Source: Terebella lapidaria (lineage: Eukaryota; Annelida; Polychaeta; Terebellida; Terebellidae). Taken from it: a stretch of 64,000 nucleotides of DNA. The notes below the pieces were generated by a model. It was not told where the DNA came from, did no database searches, and saw only the letters and a program-made list of their open reading frames with translations. The position numbers were made by a program, and so were the translations under genes. The DNA is taken from positions 19,437,809 through 19,501,808 of the forward strand of contig OX424559.1 of the NCBI GenBank assembly GCA_949152475.1. The letters are read 5' to 3'. Below are positions 61,520 to 64,000 of the stretch, in pieces. The first letter of the stretch is position 1; the number at the start of each line of letters is the position of its first letter.

Positions 61520-62603
61520 GGTAACCGAACCTATGGTCCGATAACCTACTGGCATGGCGTTGCGTCCGTCGTCCGGCATTCGTCGTCCGTCTGTCATCCG
61601 TTCACATTTTTATCTTCAAAGTATATGGTCAAATCTTTCTGAAATTTCGCACAAAAATACCTAAAAATATTTCCAGGAAAGGTTTTTTTTTAGTTTCATG
61701 ATTTCCACATTTTTTTCAAAATGGCGACCATTTTCGACGAAAAATGCCTGATTTTGGACTTTGGCGGCCATTTTCTCAAAATCTGTTCAGTAACTTTTTT
61801 TTCTTATTGATGTATAACACTCCTCATATGTACCCCTGTGACATGTGTAAATTTCGTTGCCCTTGAATCGCTTAAAGTGGGCCATTTTGGGCCCAAACTC
61901 GGCCCAAATGGGACTTTTCCATGTTAAATTCTCCTATGCTTTATAACGGGACACATTTTGCCTAATATCTCATTTAATATCGAGATTAGAGATTAGGAAT
62001 CAATTGTAGACATATAGGGATTGATATATGCTGAATATTCTCATGACCTTGAATTTGACCTCTGACCTCATTTTCAAGGTCAAAGCACAAAATGGCTGAT
62101 ATCTCGCTTATTTTCGACTTTACAGGTTAGGAATCAATTGTGGACATATAGTAATTGATATATGCCGAATATTCTGATGAGTTTGAATTTGACCTTTGAC
62201 CTTATTTTCAAGGTCATCCCACAAAATGGATGATATCTCGCTTATTATCGACTTTACAGCATAGAAATCAATTGTGGACATATAGGAAATGATATATGCT
62301 TAATATATTCGTGACCTTGAGTTTGACCTTTGACCCCATTTGCAAGGTCACAAGACAAAATGGCTAATATCTCGCTTCTTATTGACTTTACAGCTTAGGA
62401 ATCAATTATGAACATATAAGAAATGATATATACAGATTATTCTCGTGACTTTAGATTTGAACTTTGACCTAATTTTCAAAGTCACAGAACAAAATCGCTA
62501 ATATCTCGCTCATTATCGACTGTACAGCTTAGGAATCAATTGTGCACATATAGAAAATGATATATATGCTGAATATTGCCATGACCTTGAATTCGACCTT
62601 TGC
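61520..62603 (+). repeat. AGGTCA-type tandem-array element, right end missing
   Basis: The hairpin GGTAACCGAACC / GGTCCGATAACC (61,520-61,546), a GTCCGTCGTCC-type short repeat and the unique block (61,600-61,940) are followed by about five monomers. Exact DR1 motifs lie at 62,056-62,068 and 62,190-62,202. The right palindrome is missing; the array stops near 62,603 just before a CUB-like exon. Confidence 0.85.
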
Positions 62604-62705
62604 AGTGTGTCTTTTGATAAAGTATTTGATAAAGGTCGAATAACTGTGAACTCGAAACGGAGTAAGCTTTGCTATTCTTACTGGATAACTGATATATTTC
62701 TGCAG

Positions 62706-62837
62706 TTAGCATCACATTGTGATGCAGTGTTTAGTACCAACGGACAGCTAAATGTGCATGGAATTGAACCGTCTGGATACTTCAGTAATTTATGGTGTCA
62801 TGTTATCCCTACCGATGGAAATATCATCATTCTGGAC
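62706..62837 (+). pseudogene. CUB-like exon fragment interrupted by LINE
   Basis: It begins after atttctgcag and is preceded by non-protein-like sequence. HCDAVFSTNG, then PSGYFSNLWCHVIPTDGN, then IIIL. The two cysteines are 25 residues apart and are followed by the C-x-V-I-x-x-D-G-x-I-x-L pattern of a CUB domain's first half. The second half is missing: a stop follows and a LINE starts within 25 bases. It may be a host extracellular-domain exon cut by that insertion. Confidence 0.4.
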
Positions 62838-62860
62838 TGAACTATCATAATCATTGAACC

Positions 62861-64000
62861 ATGTCGGTGAACACCATAACCTACACAAGCAATCAGCTCC
62901 ATCGTCTCGCCAGCAAAGCTGTGAATCGGATTAGACCTGAGGCATGGACTACTGCAAAACGACTGAGAATAAGCCGACTGCCTGCAACAGAGGTGCGAGG
63001 CCAAGCCATTTCAATCCTATCCCAACCACGTCAATATCAGCACAGAAAAACATCCAGGGGTTTCACACACCTCAAAGATGTTCCAACAACTCTAAATGAA
63101 CGGATTAACCCCTCTTGCACAAGAAAACTCCAACTCTGCACTTTCAACGCCAGGTCAGTTAAGAATAAGGCTCTGTCTATCTGCGACTATATCACTTCCA
63201 ATGACTTCGATGTCACTGTCCTAACAGAAACATGGCTCGGTACAACAGTGGACCAGAAGTGTCTTGCAGAACTGGTACCATCTGGATACAGCATCAACCA
63301 TGCCCCCCGTCTGCATGGTAAGTGCGGTGGTGGAGTAGCTGTCGTACATAAAGATTTGGTGGCCCTGCGAATCCTTGATTCCACACGCAGTGGAAACTTC
63401 ACGCAGTTTGAGCACCTCGACTGCATGCTCACCGTGAACAAGGCCAGCTTCCGTCTTTGTGCTATCTATCGCCCGCCCCCGTCCAGCAAAAATGATCTCA
63501 CAGTGAATGGGTTCTTGGAGGAATGGCCCAAATTACTGTGTGATTACACCATCTGTGAAAATGAGTTCGTCATAACTGGCGACTTGAACTTTCAACTTGA
63601 TCAATCTGCCAATCTCAACACGAGACGTTTCGTGGACACCATAGACACGTTTGGTCTTAAGCAGCATGTCTCAGATGCCACACATAACCAAGGCCACACA
63701 CTCGATGTCGTGCTGACTAGAGGAGACATTGACCTTGTATCTGAGATCAACATCAGAGACCCTGGTGTTTGCGATCATGTTGGAAGACTCTTCTATGATC
63801 ACTTCGCTGTCGCTTTCAGCGTCAACGTCTCACGTCCGTCTCCAATCCAGAAGGAAGTCTCCTTCCGTAAACTCAAGTCCATAGACATCCAAACTTTTAG
63901 GCAAGATCTCCGGTCGGCATTATCTTCTGATGAAACTGAAACCATGTCTGCCAGTGAATTGCTAGAAACCTATAACAACCAGACACGTGCCTTGCTGGAC
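62861..64000 (+). CDS. LINE ORF2, endonuclease part (CR1/L2-like), runs off the window
   Basis: 380 codons without a stop to the window end. An N-terminal basic region of ~90 residues precedes an APE-type endonuclease: FNARSVKNK (residues 95-103), TETWL (122-126, catalytic Glu), GGGVAVVHK, AIYRPP, GDLNFQLD (240-247), THNQGHTLDVVL (274-285) and DHFAVAFSV (313-321, catalytic His). In this family a reverse transcriptase follows, here outside the window. CR1/L2-like is my best fit; RTE or Jockey relatives are possible. It lies antisense to the receptor gene upstream of its first visible exon. Confidence 0.85.
   Translation, partial: MSVNTITYTSNQLHRLASKAVNRIRPEAWTTAKRLRISRLPATEVRGQAISILSQPRQYQHRKTSRGFTHLKDVPTTLNERINPSCTRKLQLCTFNARSVKNKALSICDYITSNDFDVTVLTETWLGTTVDQKCLAELVPSGYSINHAPRLHGKCGGGVAVVHKDLVALRILDSTRSGNFTQFEHLDCMLTVNKASFRLCAIYRPPPSSKNDLTVNGFLEEWPKLLCDYTICENEFVITGDLNFQLDQSANLNTRRFVDTIDTFGLKQHVSDATHNQGHTLDVVLTRGDIDLVSEINIRDPGVCDHVGRLFYDHFAVAFSVNVSRPSPIQKEVSFRKLKSIDIQTFRQDLRSALSSDETETMSASELLETYNNQTRALLD

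Overview
The window is animal nuclear DNA: AT-rich, gene-poor, split by introns and crowded with transposable elements. Dispersed AGGTCA-type tandem arrays, a Penelope-like retroelement of a kind I know from marine invertebrates, and a lineage-specific receptor gene suggest a marine lophotrochozoan, most likely a mollusc. That assignment is an inference; no marker gene fixes it.

Layout. 1-7.6 kb holds AGGTCA arrays, a duplicated 3'-UTR-like segment and two inverted-repeat elements. 7.6-15.4 kb is mostly featureless, with a Harbinger-like remnant (about 12.3-14.1 kb) that has a TA-flanked MITE inside it. 15,431-26,294 is a Ty3/Gypsy LTR retrotransposon that looks whole and very young. Its two 1,389-bp LTRs look identical. 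It has gag, a long pol with a repetitive linker, and a third ORF downstream of a promoter-like cluster, and it sits in a (TA)n tract. 26.3-38.5 kb holds further arrays, a 5'-truncated LINE with a clear target duplication, a decayed receptor-tail-like coding block with 47-residue repeats, and a lone transmembrane exon. 38,587-49,734 is bounded by 88-bp terminal inverted repeats, with TTATA outside both ends. Inside are a 446-bp internally deleted relative, two oppositely oriented arrays and a Penelope-like reverse transcriptase.

The main host gene lies on the minus strand from 61,146 to 49,735. Fourteen exons with compatible phases encode a single-pass membrane protein. Outside the cell, a domain with a CxxSYxC motif (split over three exons) alternates with an Ig-like domain that has no canonical cysteine pair. 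The exon set is tandemly duplicated. A transmembrane exon and four phase-2-linked cytoplasmic exons follow. The last coding exon runs into the inverted repeat of the 38.6-49.7 kb element, which now supplies the stop codon. Upstream exons are not visible and may lie outside the window. At 62.7-64 kb on the plus strand, a CUB-like exon fragment is followed at once by the endonuclease part of a LINE.

The arrays recur at least six times. Their ~134-bp monomer is built from nuclear-receptor half-sites (DR1 AGGTCAnAGGTCA plus TCAAGGTCA). Their ends carry short hairpins, and one copy has an unrelated core, so they appear to be one mobile family that carries receptor-type binding sites around the genome.
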